DNA from: an uncultured Collinsella sp.
GTDB taxonomy: Bacteria; Actinomycetota; Coriobacteriia; Coriobacteriales; Coriobacteriaceae
Length of the DNA: 64,000 nucleotides
NCBI GenBank assembly: GCA_902497025.1
Contig: CABVDJ010000003.1
Span: forward strand, 1-64,000
Direction of reading: 5' to 3'
Part shown: positions 27,035 to 35,463 of the stretch, in pieces
Layout of the letters: each line of letters starts with the position of its first letter
How positions within the stretch are numbered: the first letter of the stretch is position 1
Translations under genes and position numbers: made by a program
Notes under the pieces: generated by a model
What the model was told of the DNA's origin: nothing
Databases searched by the model: none
Seen by the model: the letters and a program-made list of their open reading frames with translations, nothing else

Positions 27035-27769
27035 ATGACTAACACGAAAGGTATGACCATGCCCCAGATTGATGATGCCGAGCTGTTTGGCAATGCCGAG
27101 GATCAGCGTGCGTACGAGGACTTTTGCGCCAATCAGGAGGCGGTCGAGAAGTTTACGCTCGACAAGCCCGCGCTTGTCTGCCGTTGGCGCATGTCCAACA
27201 AAAAGGTGCCCATGCTCAACCGTCACATTCGCGCGCTGTCCGAGCGTCTGGTGCAGGGCGAGCCGCTTACCCATAACATGCTCAGCTGGGCCAAACAGCA
27301 CGTTGAGTGGTCGCTTGCCGAGGGCGATTACACCGCGCGCGACGGCGTGCTCATGCTGGTGATCGACATCAACGGCAACGCCGCCATGACGGTGGGGGAG
27401 TACGAGCCGCTAGCCGATACGTCGGCCAAGGCGCTGCGTGCTCGCTCCGCCGAGGCCCGCTCCGAGGCCGACGAGACCGGCGTGGCGCCCGAGCTGCTCG
27501 CCGCCGTCAACAACGGCGAGCTTGCCTTTGTGGCGCCGGCGGACGAGCGCCTGTGTGGCACGGCGACGCTCATTGAGCAGCTGGCCCAGACCAAGGGCAT
27601 CCCGGTCACGCGCGTAGACATTCCCGCGCAGCTTAAGGGCGCGCTGTTCCTAGTGAGCGACGAGCACGGCGTGGTCCCCGCGACCGAGACAGACACCGCC
27701 GAGGCCGACGCCGCCACGGTCGCCTTCTTCGCCGACGGCTACGAAAAGCTCCGCGCCCGCCGCTCCTAA
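27035..27769 (+). CDS. Unknown cytoplasmic protein
   Basis: The protein has up to 244 residues, no signal peptide and no membrane segment. Candidate starts are ATG 27035, 27053 and 27059. The last is favoured by GAAAGG upstream and by a TATAAG box at 27021-27026 that would leave almost no leader for 27035. The first half is helical with a conserved-looking core (RWRMSNKKVPMLNRHIRALS, LVIDINGNAAMTVGEYEPL). The second half contains PADERLCGTATLIEQLAQTK and ALFLVSDEHGVVPA, which read like alternating strands and helices. No family is recognised. It follows the purH terminator, so it has its own promoter. Confidence 0.65.
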   Translation: MTNTKGMTMPQIDDAELFGNAEDQRAYEDFCANQEAVEKFTLDKPALVCRWRMSNKKVPMLNRHIRALSERLVQGEPLTHNMLSWAKQHVEWSLAEGDYTARDGVLMLVIDINGNAAMTVGEYEPLADTSAKALRARSAEARSEADETGVAPELLAAVNNGELAFVAPADERLCGTATLIEQLAQTKGIPVTRVDIPAQLKGALFLVSDEHGVVPATETDTAEADAATVAFFADGYEKLRARRS

Positions 27770-27787
27770 CCTCAAGGCGGGGTGGGC

Positions 27788-28969
27788 TTACTGAAGCGAG
27801 CGAGCGCGTTCGATGGCGTAGGCGAGCGACAGCTGCTCCATCTCCGGGGCGCATTTGTAGCTCAGTCCGGTGAGAGCCGTCACCTTATCGAGGCGATATC
27901 GAATCGTGTTCGGGTGCTGGCCAGTCTGCTTGGCGGTTTGCTCGATACGTCGGTCGTTCTCGATGAATGCGGCGAGCGTGGATTCCAGTTCGCTGCCGTG
28001 CTCACTGTCATGCTCGCGTATCGGCGAGAGAATCGCCTCCGAGAACGATCGCATCTCCGGGGTTTCCGCAAAAGGCATCACGGTTCTCAGGATGCCGAGC
28101 TGTGCATAGCGGATGGGGCCCTCGGCTCGTTGACAAGATAGGCGCTGTGCGTAAATCGCCTGAGAGATCGCCTGCGCCACTGCCTCGTCTCCAAACAGAA
28201 TATCGCTGATGCCGAGCCCTTCCGCTCCGCCATCGATACCGCTGGCCTCGATGAGCTCCATGAGCGCCTGCACGATCCGCTCCACATCGAGCGTCTGCTC
28301 CGAGTCACTTGTCGCTACGAATAACAGACCTCCGTCATAGGGTGCCAACATGTTGTGGCATCCGGCGAGGGTCGATTTTGCACAGAGACGTTCGATTTGC
28401 AAAAACGTACGCGGGTCGAGGGGCTCTGCAAACGATGCGAACAGGGCGACCGCTTCGTCCAGAAATGACGGGTTGAGACCTCGGATGCGTCGGCAGATGG
28501 ACTCGGGCGATACGTCTGTCCTTAGGGCATCGATCTCGCGCTGCGCGAAGTCGATGGACGCGAGCTGCTCGATATGCCGTTTGACCTCATAGATGACGCC
28601 GTCAAAGAACAGTGAGTCGTCGGTCGTGAGAAAGACCGGGTAGTGCCGCGCGTTGGCGTAGCGGATGGCTTGGTCGGGAATCGGAATGTGCAGGACATTT
28701 TTGATGATAAGACCGCTCGTTCCCTTGGCGACGAGGTATTTCACGGCTTCAGTGATGAGGTATGGGTCGTCCTTCGCATAGAGGAAGGTGCTGAGGACGA
28801 TCTCGTCTGGGCTGAAGTTGACGCGCTGGTACTTGTTCTTGAGGCCGGGCATGAGTTCATAATCGAGAATCCCGACGCCAGAGACGGCGCGCGAGACGCC
28901 ATCGCTGCCGGCGATTAGACGGACCGACCCCTCATATTCCCGTGAGAAGTCCGAGATGGTGTATAGCAT
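27788..28969 (-). CDS. PucR-family transcriptional regulator
   Basis: The 393-residue protein has an N-terminal PucR-type sensor region (SGVGILDYELMPGL, GTSGLIIKNVL, ANARHYPVFLTT) and a C-terminal helix-turn-helix, FIENDRRIEQTAKQTGQHPN followed by TIRYRLDKVTALTGL, the usual PucR/CdaR end. Such proteins respond to purine or amino-acid-related metabolites and usually control the adjacent catabolic genes. Start ATG 28969 is chosen because AAGGTG sits six bases upstream; ATGs at 28975 and 28990 fit less well. It is divergent from the cyclodeaminase/aminotransferase pair, its probable target. A GTTGTA-GAT-TACAAC palindrome lies between them. Confidence 0.85.
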   Translation of the reverse strand: MLYTISDFSREYEGSVRLIAGSDGVSRAVSGVGILDYELMPGLKNKYQRVNFSPDEIVLSTFLYAKDDPYLITEAVKYLVAKGTSGLIIKNVLHIPIPDQAIRYANARHYPVFLTTDDSLFFDGVIYEVKRHIEQLASIDFAQREIDALRTDVSPESICRRIRGLNPSFLDEAVALFASFAEPLDPRTFLQIERLCAKSTLAGCHNMLAPYDGGLLFVATSDSEQTLDVERIVQALMELIEASGIDGGAEGLGISDILFGDEAVAQAISQAIYAQRLSCQRAEGPIRYAQLGILRTVMPFAETPEMRSFSEAILSPIREHDSEHGSELESTLAAFIENDRRIEQTAKQTGQHPNTIRYRLDKVTALTGLSYKCAPEMEQLSLAYAIERARSLQ

Positions 28970-29095
28970 CAACATCACCTTGTAAATCACTACAATAAGT
29001 ACAGGTATAAATAGGATAATCGCACATTCGTATGCCTTTGATGCAAGAAATAGTTCAAATACATGCTGATATAACGAAAAGTCAGATCGAGAATC

Positions 29096-29110
29096 GTTGT
29101 AGATTACAAC
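29096..29110. promoter_or_regulatory. Palindrome in divergent promoter region
   Basis: GTTGTA, three bases, TACAAC form a perfect inverted repeat in the AT-rich region between the PucR-type gene and the cyclodeaminase-like gene. The size suits a helix-turn-helix dimer; assignment to the PucR protein is inference. Confidence 0.45.
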
Positions 29111-29183
29111 AAGAAATGATCCTTGGCGGCATCGTTACTAAACCGTACAGTGAAGCAACGTAAAGCTTTCGCTGAGAGGAGCG

Positions 29184-30218
29184 ATGATGGGGCAGATGGT
29201 GGTGCTTTCGGCCGAGGAAGTTTCCAAGGTGCTGACGATCGAGGATGCAATAGCTGCCGTGGAGGAGGCATATCGCCAGAAGGCAACGGGCAAGGGTGTT
29301 GCGTGGCCGATGATATATGAGCAGTTTGAACCCGGTGTGGCCGATATGGATATCCGCTCGGGCGAGTTGGCGGGAAGCGGCCTCTTCGGTCTCAAGCTCA
29401 CTGCTTGGTTTTCTCAGAATCCCAAAAAGGGGCTGCCCGAGATCTTTGGCACCACGCTACTGTGCGACAACGCGACGGGCGAGCCGCTGGCGCTGCTTAA
29501 TGCCTCCGCCGTCACTGGGCTTCGCACCGGTGCCGCCGCTGCGCTCGGTGCCAAGTGGCTGGCTCGGGCGGATGCGTCCAAACTGCTTGTTGCGGGTGCC
29601 GGCCATATGAGCACCTATATGGTGGCGGGCGTGCTCGCCGCCTGTCCCAAAGTGAGCGAGGTCAAGGTGTGGGAGCCGGTTTCCGACGCCGCGCCCGAGG
29701 CCCGCGTCGAGCGCATGCGAGACGAGGTCGCCCATATCTTGGGCGCCTGCGAGCATGCTCGCGAGGCATCCACCTATTCCATCGAGGCGACGGCCGACGG
29801 CCAAGGTGCTGCGGCAGAGGCCGACATCATCGTGACGATCACGCCGGCGACCAAGCCCATCATCCCCGATGCATGGGTGCGCCCCGGTACGCATATCTCC
29901 TGCGTCGGTGCCGACATGCCCGGCAAGCAGGAGCTCGCCTCGGCGCTTGTCGCCCGTGCCGCTGTTTACGTCGACGACCGCGAGCAATCGGTCGAGTCCG
30001 GCGAGCTGGAGATTCCGGCTGCCGAGGGTGCCATCACGCCCGAGGACATCAAAGCGGAGCTCGGCGAAGTCATCGCCGGTACGGCTACGGGGCGTTCGGA
30101 TGACGAACAGGTGACAGTGTTCGATACGTCGGGCATCGCCGTTCAGGACCTTTCGGCATCGAAAATCGCCTACGACCGCGCCGTCGAGGCGGGGCTGGGC
30201 ACCGTGGTGGAACTGTAA
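29184..30218 (+). CDS. Ornithine cyclodeaminase/mu-crystallin family protein
   Basis: The 344-residue protein belongs to the NAD(P)-dependent ornithine cyclodeaminase/alanine dehydrogenase/opine-type family. It shows LSAEEVSKVLTIEDAIAAVE at the N-terminus, LNASAVTGLRTGAAAALGAK before the Rossmann fold, a nucleotide-binding VAGAGHMSTYMV (the G-x-G-x-x-x loop, with AGAGHMS in place of the common GxGxQA) and GTHISCVGADMPGKQEL near the end. Members reductively or oxidatively convert amino or imino acids; the exact substrate is unclear. GAGAGGAG lies just upstream; ATG 29184 or 29187 may be used. It is 24 bases upstream of an aminotransferase, so the two likely act on one substrate. Confidence 0.85.
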   Translation: MMGQMVVLSAEEVSKVLTIEDAIAAVEEAYRQKATGKGVAWPMIYEQFEPGVADMDIRSGELAGSGLFGLKLTAWFSQNPKKGLPEIFGTTLLCDNATGEPLALLNASAVTGLRTGAAAALGAKWLARADASKLLVAGAGHMSTYMVAGVLAACPKVSEVKVWEPVSDAAPEARVERMRDEVAHILGACEHAREASTYSIEATADGQGAAAEADIIVTITPATKPIIPDAWVRPGTHISCVGADMPGKQELASALVARAAVYVDDREQSVESGELEIPAAEGAITPEDIKAELGEVIAGTATGRSDDEQVTVFDTSGIAVQDLSASKIAYDRAVEAGLGTVVEL

Positions 30219-30242
30219 GAAAGCCAAGGAAAGGAAACGACA

Positions 30243-31373
30243 ATGCAGATCAAGGATTTCGCTGTCGAGCAGTGGATGAACGAGTGGGAGACCAAGTGCA
30301 CCCACAACGTTGCAGAGACGTGCGTCTACTCCCTCACGCTTGACCAGCTGTTCGAGCTTACGAACACCGACAAGAAGGCGTGGCTCGATAGCCTGTGCTC
30401 GCGCCGATTCACCTACGGAGACATCGAGGGGCAGCCCGGCTTCCTCGAGGGGGTCGCGCGTCTCTATAAGACGGTCGAGCCCGGGCATATCGTGCCCACG
30501 CACGGCGCGACCGGTGCCAACTCCCTGGTTATTTCCACGCTTGTCGAACCGGGCGATCGTGTAGTCTCCGTCAAGCCCACCTACCAGCAGCTTTACTCGA
30601 TTCCCGAGATGTGCGGCGCGAAGGTCGATATTCTTCAGCTCGATCGCAAGAACGGCTACCACGTCGACGTCGACGCGCTCGATGCCCTGGTGACCGACGA
30701 TACCAAGCTCATCTGCATCAATAACCCGGACAACCCCACGGGCGCCCTGCTCGACACCGATACGCTCAAGGCGATTGTCGAGGTTGCGCGCAAACACGAC
30801 GCATGGCTGCTCTGCGACGAGGTCTACCGTCTGCTTACTCAGACGGATGAATACTGCGAGTCCGTGATCGACCTGTACGACAAGGCCGTCGTCACCGCAT
30901 CCATGTCCAAGGTCTGGTCGTTCGCTGGCCTGCGTCTGGGCTGGGCGGTCACCAAGAGCCCGGAACTTCGTCGCGCGCTGCTCTCGCATCGCGACTACAA
31001 CCTGATTTCCGCCGGCATATTCAGCGAGACGGTGGCGGAGCTGATTCTGAGCAACGCTTCCGTGATCCTTGAGCGCAGCCGTCGCATCGTCCGTCAGAAC
31101 TTTGCTGTTCTGGAGAAGTGGGTCGAGAGCGAGCCGCACCTGTCGTTTGTCAAGCCCGAGGCGGGTACCACCGCGCTCGTGTATTACGACTACGACATCG
31201 ACTCCAGGACGTTCTGCATCGACATGATTAAGAAGTCCGGCGCGCTCGTCACCCCGGGCGATTGCTTCGAGAAGCCCAAGAGCATGCGCATCGGCTATGC
31301 ATATTCCGATAACACCGACGACCTGCAGAAGGGTCTGGATGCCATCTCCGCGTACATGCGTACGCTCGAGTAG
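30243..31373 (+). CDS. PLP-dependent class I/II aminotransferase
   Basis: The 376-residue protein has fold type I aminotransferase motifs: FTYGDIEGQPGFLEGVARLY, HGATGANSLV, INNPDNPTGALL (PLP-ring Asp/Asn region), LLCDEVYRL and the Schiff-base Lys in SMSKVWSFAGLRLGW. The end has SMRIGYAYS with the substrate carboxylate-binding Arg. It resembles the subgroup that includes capreomycidine synthase-like and uncharacterised amino-acid aminotransferases rather than aspartate aminotransferase. The good site AAGGAAA precedes the ATG. It follows the cyclodeaminase-like gene directly, and both are likely under the divergent PucR regulator, suggesting breakdown of a specific amino acid. Confidence 0.85.
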   Translation: MQIKDFAVEQWMNEWETKCTHNVAETCVYSLTLDQLFELTNTDKKAWLDSLCSRRFTYGDIEGQPGFLEGVARLYKTVEPGHIVPTHGATGANSLVISTLVEPGDRVVSVKPTYQQLYSIPEMCGAKVDILQLDRKNGYHVDVDALDALVTDDTKLICINNPDNPTGALLDTDTLKAIVEVARKHDAWLLCDEVYRLLTQTDEYCESVIDLYDKAVVTASMSKVWSFAGLRLGWAVTKSPELRRALLSHRDYNLISAGIFSETVAELILSNASVILERSRRIVRQNFAVLEKWVESEPHLSFVKPEAGTTALVYYDYDIDSRTFCIDMIKKSGALVTPGDCFEKPKSMRIGYAYSDNTDDLQKGLDAISAYMRTLE

Positions 31374-31464
31374 AGGCTCGAGGGCGAAGTGATGGGGTCG
31401 ATCGGTTTAGGACCGAGGGCCCCTATTTTCTCTCAAGGCTACCGAACACTTTTGTCATATTAGG

Positions 31465-31500
31465 TGCCCACGGGGTCGTATCGCCGCGACGCCGTGGGCA
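31465..31500. repeat. Hairpin upstream of two-component operon
   Basis: TGCCCACGG (31465-31473) pairs with CCGTGGGCA (31492-31500). No T run follows on either strand, so it is more likely a leader structure or operator than a terminator. Confidence 0.4.
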
Positions 31501-31542
31501 TAATGGTGTGGAAGGTGCAAGTTACGCGAAATGGGAGGACAC

Positions 31543-32214
31543 ATGGCGCTGATCTATGTCGTTGAGGACGACGAGCCCATTCGTCGTGAGCTTGTCGACA
31601 TTCTTGCCCGCGCCGGGTTTGAAATCGAGGCCTGCGAATCGTTTGAGCATGTCTCGCGCGATATTCTCGCTGCCGCGCCCGACCTGGTGCTGCTCGACCT
31701 CACGCTTCCCGTCAAGGACGGCCAGCATATCTGCCATGAGGTTCGCCGCGAATCCGAGGTTCCCATCATCGTCCTCACGTCGCGCACGACCGAGATTGAC
31801 GAGGTTATGGCCATGACGCTCGGCGCGGATGACTTTGTTCCCAAGCCCTACAGCGCGCGCGTGCTCGTGGCGCGCATCAACGCACTACTGCGTCGCACCG
31901 CGGCGTCAGGCGAGCGCAGCACACTTGTCCACAAGGGGCTGGAGCTCGACCTCGCCCGCTCAATGGTCACCAACACACAAACCGGTGCTAGCACCGAGCT
32001 CACCAAAAACGAGCTGCGTATCCTCTCACTGCTTCTGAGCCGCGCGGGCAAGATCGTTTCGCGCTCGGCCATCATGCAGGACCTGTGGGACTCCGACGCC
32101 TTCGTGGACGACAATACGCTCACCGTCAACATCAACCGCCTGCGTACCACGCTCGAAAAAATCGGCATCAAGGGGTATTTGACGACGCATCGCGGCCAAG
32201 GCTATTCGGTCTAG
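31543..32214 (+). CDS. OmpR-family response regulator
   Basis: The 223-residue protein has a receiver domain (VVEDDEPIRRELVD acidic pair, phospho-acceptor Asp in LVLLDLTLPVKDG, VLTSRT, PKPY with the conserved Lys) and a C-terminal winged helix (ELTKNELRILSLLLSRAG, then TLTVNINRLRTTLEKIG, ending in THRGQGYSV). ATG 31543 is chosen since GGGAGG precedes it; the upstream in-frame ATG lies within that site. It starts the operon with the histidine kinase nine bases downstream. Confidence 0.93.
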   Translation: MALIYVVEDDEPIRRELVDILARAGFEIEACESFEHVSRDILAAAPDLVLLDLTLPVKDGQHICHEVRRESEVPIIVLTSRTTEIDEVMAMTLGADDFVPKPYSARVLVARINALLRRTAASGERSTLVHKGLELDLARSMVTNTQTGASTELTKNELRILSLLLSRAGKIVSRSAIMQDLWDSDAFVDDNTLTVNINRLRTTLEKIGIKGYLTTHRGQGYSV

Positions 32215-32223
32215 GGGCCGGCT

Positions 32224-33267
32224 ATGTCGTTTGGCAAGTTCTTTAAAGACGCGCTGCTTCCCGTCGCCGTGTGGACGTGCGGCGTGTTGCTGAGTTGCTT
32301 TGTGCTGACGGTCGCTGGCGCTTCGATATCTATTGTGGTCGTGGCGGTTGGCGTGTCCTTTATCTTTGGTATGCTCGGCATCGTGATCGAGTATGCGCGT
32401 CGCCGCCGTTTTCTGCGCCAGCTGGAGCGTGCGGCAGAGGAGCTCGAGAGTCCCGCATGGGTGCAGGAGATGGTGCAATGCCCGACCTATGCCGAGGGCG
32501 AGCTCGAGTACGAGGTCTTGCGCCGGGTGGGCAAAGCCGCTTGCGACGAGGTTGCCGAAGGCCGGCGTCAGACCGATGACTATCGCGACTATATCGAGAG
32601 CTGGGTCCACGAGGCCAAGCTGCCCCTGGCGGCGGCTCACCTGATTTTGGAAAACCTGGATGGCAGCGAAGACGACCTGTCGCGCGTGGATGACCTGGGC
32701 CGTGAGCTGGCTCGCGTGGAGCGCTATATCGACCAGGCGCTGTACTACGCGCGCTCGGAAGTCGTGGAGCGCGACTACCTGATTCGCCGTTGGGATCTCA
32801 AGACCTTGGTGACGGGCGCGATTAAGGCCAACGCGCGTGAGCTCATCGCGGCGCACGTGGCCCCGGTGTGCGAGAACCTCGACTTCGAGGTCTTTACCGA
32901 CGAGAAATGGCTCGAGTTTATTCTGGGCCAGCTTATTCAGAACAGTATTAAATATGCGCGCGAGGACGGCGCGAAGATCGTGTTTTCGGGCGCGTTGCTG
33001 GACGAGGGCCTGGCGAGCGAACGCATCGAGCTCACCGTCGCGGACAACGGCTGCGGCGTGAGCGCGGCCGACCTGCCGCGCGTGTTCGAGAAGGGCTTTA
33101 CCGGCGACAACGGCCGCACCACCAAGCGCGCAACGGGCATCGGCCTCTACCTGGTGGCGCGTCTGTGCTCCAAGATGGGCATCGACGTCACCGCAGCATC
33201 CGAGCCCGGCAAAGGCTTCGTCGTAACGTTCGCTTTCTCAACCAACAAGTTCCAATACTTCGAGTAA
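32224..33267 (+). CDS. Sensor histidine kinase of the intramembrane-sensing type
   Basis: The 347-residue kinase has two N-terminal membrane helices (about 10-35 and 37-57) with almost no extracellular loop, the layout of BceS/GraS-type kinases. The phospho-acceptor His is in WVHEAKLPLAAAHL near 126, the N box is NSIKYA near 240, and later ATP-binding motifs are VADNGCGVS, GFTGDNG and ATGIGLYLV. BceS-type kinases usually sense antimicrobial peptides through an adjacent ABC transporter. No transporter gene lies beside this operon, which is notable. It is co-transcribed with the response regulator and followed by a strong terminator. Confidence 0.9.
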   Translation: MSFGKFFKDALLPVAVWTCGVLLSCFVLTVAGASISIVVVAVGVSFIFGMLGIVIEYARRRRFLRQLERAAEELESPAWVQEMVQCPTYAEGELEYEVLRRVGKAACDEVAEGRRQTDDYRDYIESWVHEAKLPLAAAHLILENLDGSEDDLSRVDDLGRELARVERYIDQALYYARSEVVERDYLIRRWDLKTLVTGAIKANARELIAAHVAPVCENLDFEVFTDEKWLEFILGQLIQNSIKYAREDGAKIVFSGALLDEGLASERIELTVADNGCGVSAADLPRVFEKGFTGDNGRTTKRATGIGLYLVARLCSKMGIDVTAASEPGKGFVVTFAFSTNKFQYFE

Positions 33268-33298
33268 CGCACGCGGCAGACGCCCGCCCAAACAAAAA

Positions 33299-33333
33299 CG
33301 TGCCGCCCCAAACGGGGCGGCACGCCATCTTTT
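33299..33333 (+). terminator. Rho-independent terminator
   Basis: CGTGCCGCCCC (33299-33309) pairs with GGGGCGGCACG (33314-33324), followed by CCATCTTTT. It ends the two-component operon. Confidence 0.88.
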
Positions 33334-33364
33334 ATCAGCCAACTCGCTGAAGTGCGGTGACGAA

Positions 33365-33455
33365 GGCGCAAGGCCGGGAGGGGTTATCTAAGCCGACATC
33401 CCGCAGCCGCGAAGCGGCGAGGACGTCGGCGTGATAACCCCACAGGCCTTGCGCC
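33365..33455. repeat. Long nested inverted repeat between convergent genes
   Basis: Three nested arms match: GGCGCAAGGCC (33365-33375) with GGCCTTGCGCC (33445-33455), GGGGTTAT (33380-33387) with ATAACCCC (33434-33441), and GCCGAC (33392-33397) with GTCGGC (33425-33430). An inner GCCGC-GAA-GCGGC hairpin sits at 33406-33418. As RNA it would form one 90-base stem. It follows a complete terminator, so it is probably the 3' structure of the opposing usp gene or a mobile hairpin. Confidence 0.7.
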
Positions 33456-33468
33456 GGCGGGAAGGAAC

Positions 33469-33906
33469 CTACTTCACGACCAAGATGTCGCAGTCCGTGT
33501 TGCGCAGCAGGAACGTCGAAATCGAACCCAGCAGCGCATACTTGATCGAGGACAGGCCGCGGGCGCCGCAGAGCACCAGGTCGGGCTTAACCACGTCGAG
33601 CATCTCGTCCTTGAGCGTCTCGCGAATACGGCCGGCGCGAATCATGACCTCGACCTCGGGAATGTCGGGATTGGCCTTGGCCTCTTCGAGCTGCTTGGCG
33701 ATGGAGTTCTTAAATGCCTCCTCTAGGCCGTTGACCAGATCGACCGGATAGGAGCCAGCACTCTCGAGTGCCGTGGAATCGATAACGTGGCCGATAATCA
33801 GCTTGGCGCCGTTGTTCGCGGCAACCTTGATGGCGCGTGCGAGCACAAAATCCTGCTGCTCAGTACCGTCGAGTGAAACAAATACCTTGGTGTAGCCCTC
33901 GTTCAT
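33469..33906 (-). CDS. Universal stress protein UspA family
   Basis: The 145-residue protein is a single Usp domain: it starts TKVFVSLDGTEQQDFVLARA and contains the ATP-binding pattern G-2x-G-9x-G-S as GARGLSSIKYALLGSIS, ending in the strand DCDILVVK. ATP-binding Usp proteins help survival under stress; the precise role is unknown. AGGAGG precedes the ATG. It is transcribed alone. Confidence 0.92.
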   Translation of the reverse strand: MNEGYTKVFVSLDGTEQQDFVLARAIKVAANNGAKLIIGHVIDSTALESAGSYPVDLVNGLEEAFKNSIAKQLEEAKANPDIPEVEVMIRAGRIRETLKDEMLDVVKPDLVLCGARGLSSIKYALLGSISTFLLRNTDCDILVVK

Positions 33907-34155
33907 GGTTTCCTCCTTGGTCTATCGCACGGGCGTGGGGCTCGTGCATCGGGCGGACGCGGATGCGTGGCCGCCGGACACTTTATCTTGTTGCAGTTAT
34001 ACCCAAGGATTTGGGTTTGACCGCTCGCAATTCTGTGAACGGGCGAGTTTTTTGGTAAGGGTAGGCGCGGGCGCGCCTCCAACGGTTGATAATGGGACAT
34101 CGCCCGCAACCGTCCGCAGAACAACTATCGGCGGGTGTCTAACGAGGGGGTCCCT

Positions 34156-35130
34156 TTGGATATCATCGAGCTTCTAAAATCTGCCTTCATGGGCCTGGTC
34201 GAGGGCATCACCGAATGGCTGCCTGTTTCGTCGACCGGTCACATGATCTTGGTGGACGAGTTCGTCAAGATGAACGTGAGCGAGACGTTCTGGAATATGT
34301 TCCTGGTCGTGATTCAGCTTGGCGCCATTTTGGCCGTCTGCGTCCTGTTCTTCTACGATCTCAACCCGTTTTCTCCCAGCAAGGGCAAGGAGGGCCGTCG
34401 CGACACCTGGGTGCTGTGGGGCAAGATTGTGCTCGGTTGCATTCCCGCCGCGGCGATCGGTCTGCCGCTTAACGACTGGATGGAGGAGCATTTCTATAAT
34501 GCTCCCGTCGTGGCGCTGGCGCTCATTGTGTACGGCGTGCTGTTTATCGTGATCGAGAACTGGCGCGCGAACAAGCGCGACCAGGCCGCTCTTGCCGGTT
34601 CGTTTGGTTCGCGTGCCGTGGTGGCGGGCGGACGACCCGCTGGTGCGCATTTTGCCGCGCCCGCTGCGACTGCCGCTGCAGACGATGACGATAATCTGGA
34701 CTTTGGCTCCATCACTACGCTCGAGGATCTGAGCTGGAAGACCGCGCTTGGTATCGGATGCTTCCAGGTGCTCTCGCTGGTGCCGGGCACGTCTCGCTCC
34801 GGTTCTACCATCATCGGCGGCCTGCTTTTGGGCTGCACGCGTTCGGTGGCGTCCAAGTTTACGTTCTTCCTGGCCATCCCTGTCATGTTTGGCGCGAGTG
34901 CGCTCAAGCTGGTCAAGTATTTCATCAAGGGCGGTACGTTCGGCGCCAACGAGGTCGCTATCCTGGGCGTGGGCTGCGTTGTGGCCTTTGTGGTTTCGCT
35001 CATCGCTATCAAGTGGCTTATGGGCTTCGTCCGCCGTCACGACTTCAAGTGCTTCGGCGTCTACCGCATCATTCTGGGCATCGTGGTGCTTGCGTACTTC
35101 TTTGTTCTGGAGCCTATGCTCGGCCTGTAA
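34156..35130 (+). CDS. uppP: Undecaprenyl-diphosphate phosphatase (BacA/UppP)
   Basis: The membrane protein (324 residues from TTG 34156) recycles the lipid carrier undecaprenyl pyrophosphate for cell wall synthesis. It has the family motifs MGLVEGITEWLPVSSTGH (with the E-x-x-x-E region) and LVPGTSRSGSTIIGG, plus about seven to eight hydrophobic helices. TTG 34156 is preferred because GAGGGGG precedes it and the family normally begins about there; a GTG at 34135 is an alternative. Between helices near residues 147-195 is an Ala/Gly-rich then acidic insert (GGRPAGAHFAAPAA...DDDDN) not typical of the family. A terminator follows. Confidence 0.93.
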   Translation: MDIIELLKSAFMGLVEGITEWLPVSSTGHMILVDEFVKMNVSETFWNMFLVVIQLGAILAVCVLFFYDLNPFSPSKGKEGRRDTWVLWGKIVLGCIPAAAIGLPLNDWMEEHFYNAPVVALALIVYGVLFIVIENWRANKRDQAALAGSFGSRAVVAGGRPAGAHFAAPAATAAADDDDNLDFGSITTLEDLSWKTALGIGCFQVLSLVPGTSRSGSTIIGGLLLGCTRSVASKFTFFLAIPVMFGASALKLVKYFIKGGTFGANEVAILGVGCVVAFVVSLIAIKWLMGFVRRHDFKCFGVYRIILGIVVLAYFFVLEPMLGL

Positions 35131-35174
35131 CTTGGTTGACGCTGCGCGGCGGCCAGAGCGACAACTTGTCATTC

Positions 35175-35216
35175 AAAGGGGGCGGCATGACCAAAAGGTC
35201 TATGCCGCCCCCTTTT
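35175..35216 (+). terminator. Rho-independent terminator of uppP
   Basis: AAAGGGGGCGGCAT (35175-35188) pairs with ATGCCGCCCCCTTT (35202-35215). The inner part GGCATGACC-AAAA-GGTCTATGCC is shared with the pcrA terminator at 38404-38428. Confidence 0.9.
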
Positions 35217-35291
35217 CATGCCAATTTGTTCGCCCTGACCGTCGCTCGCTGCTGCTGCCATGACATCGGCGGTTTCGTGATTGTCAATAGA

Positions 35292-35324
35292 TTGGTGCAG
35301 ACTAACCTGACCCCATTGCGCCAA
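35292..35324 (-). repeat. Dispersed hairpin repeat, TGGTGCA family, copy 1
   Basis: The sequence TTGGTGCA...CTAACCTGACCCC...TTGCGCCAA is the reverse complement of 45648-45679 with about four differences in 32 bases. Its ends can pair to form a hairpin. It lies upstream of pcrA. Confidence 0.6.
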
Positions 35325-35463
35325 ATCCGCAGGGGCGGGCCTGACGGTGGCGCGCGGAGTCGTGGTGTGATTTGCGTCGGTGTCCGCGCGGCTCGGTATA
35401 CTGGTACGGCTCAAACTATGGCGCCGCCCGCAGGCGCGCCGTCCGTCAGATGAGGAGTCGCCC

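Noticed and set aside
29457..31139. 560-codon open frame opposite the cyclodeaminase and aminotransferase genes
   Set aside because: It spans two genes with clear catalytic motifs on the plus strand and has no start signal.
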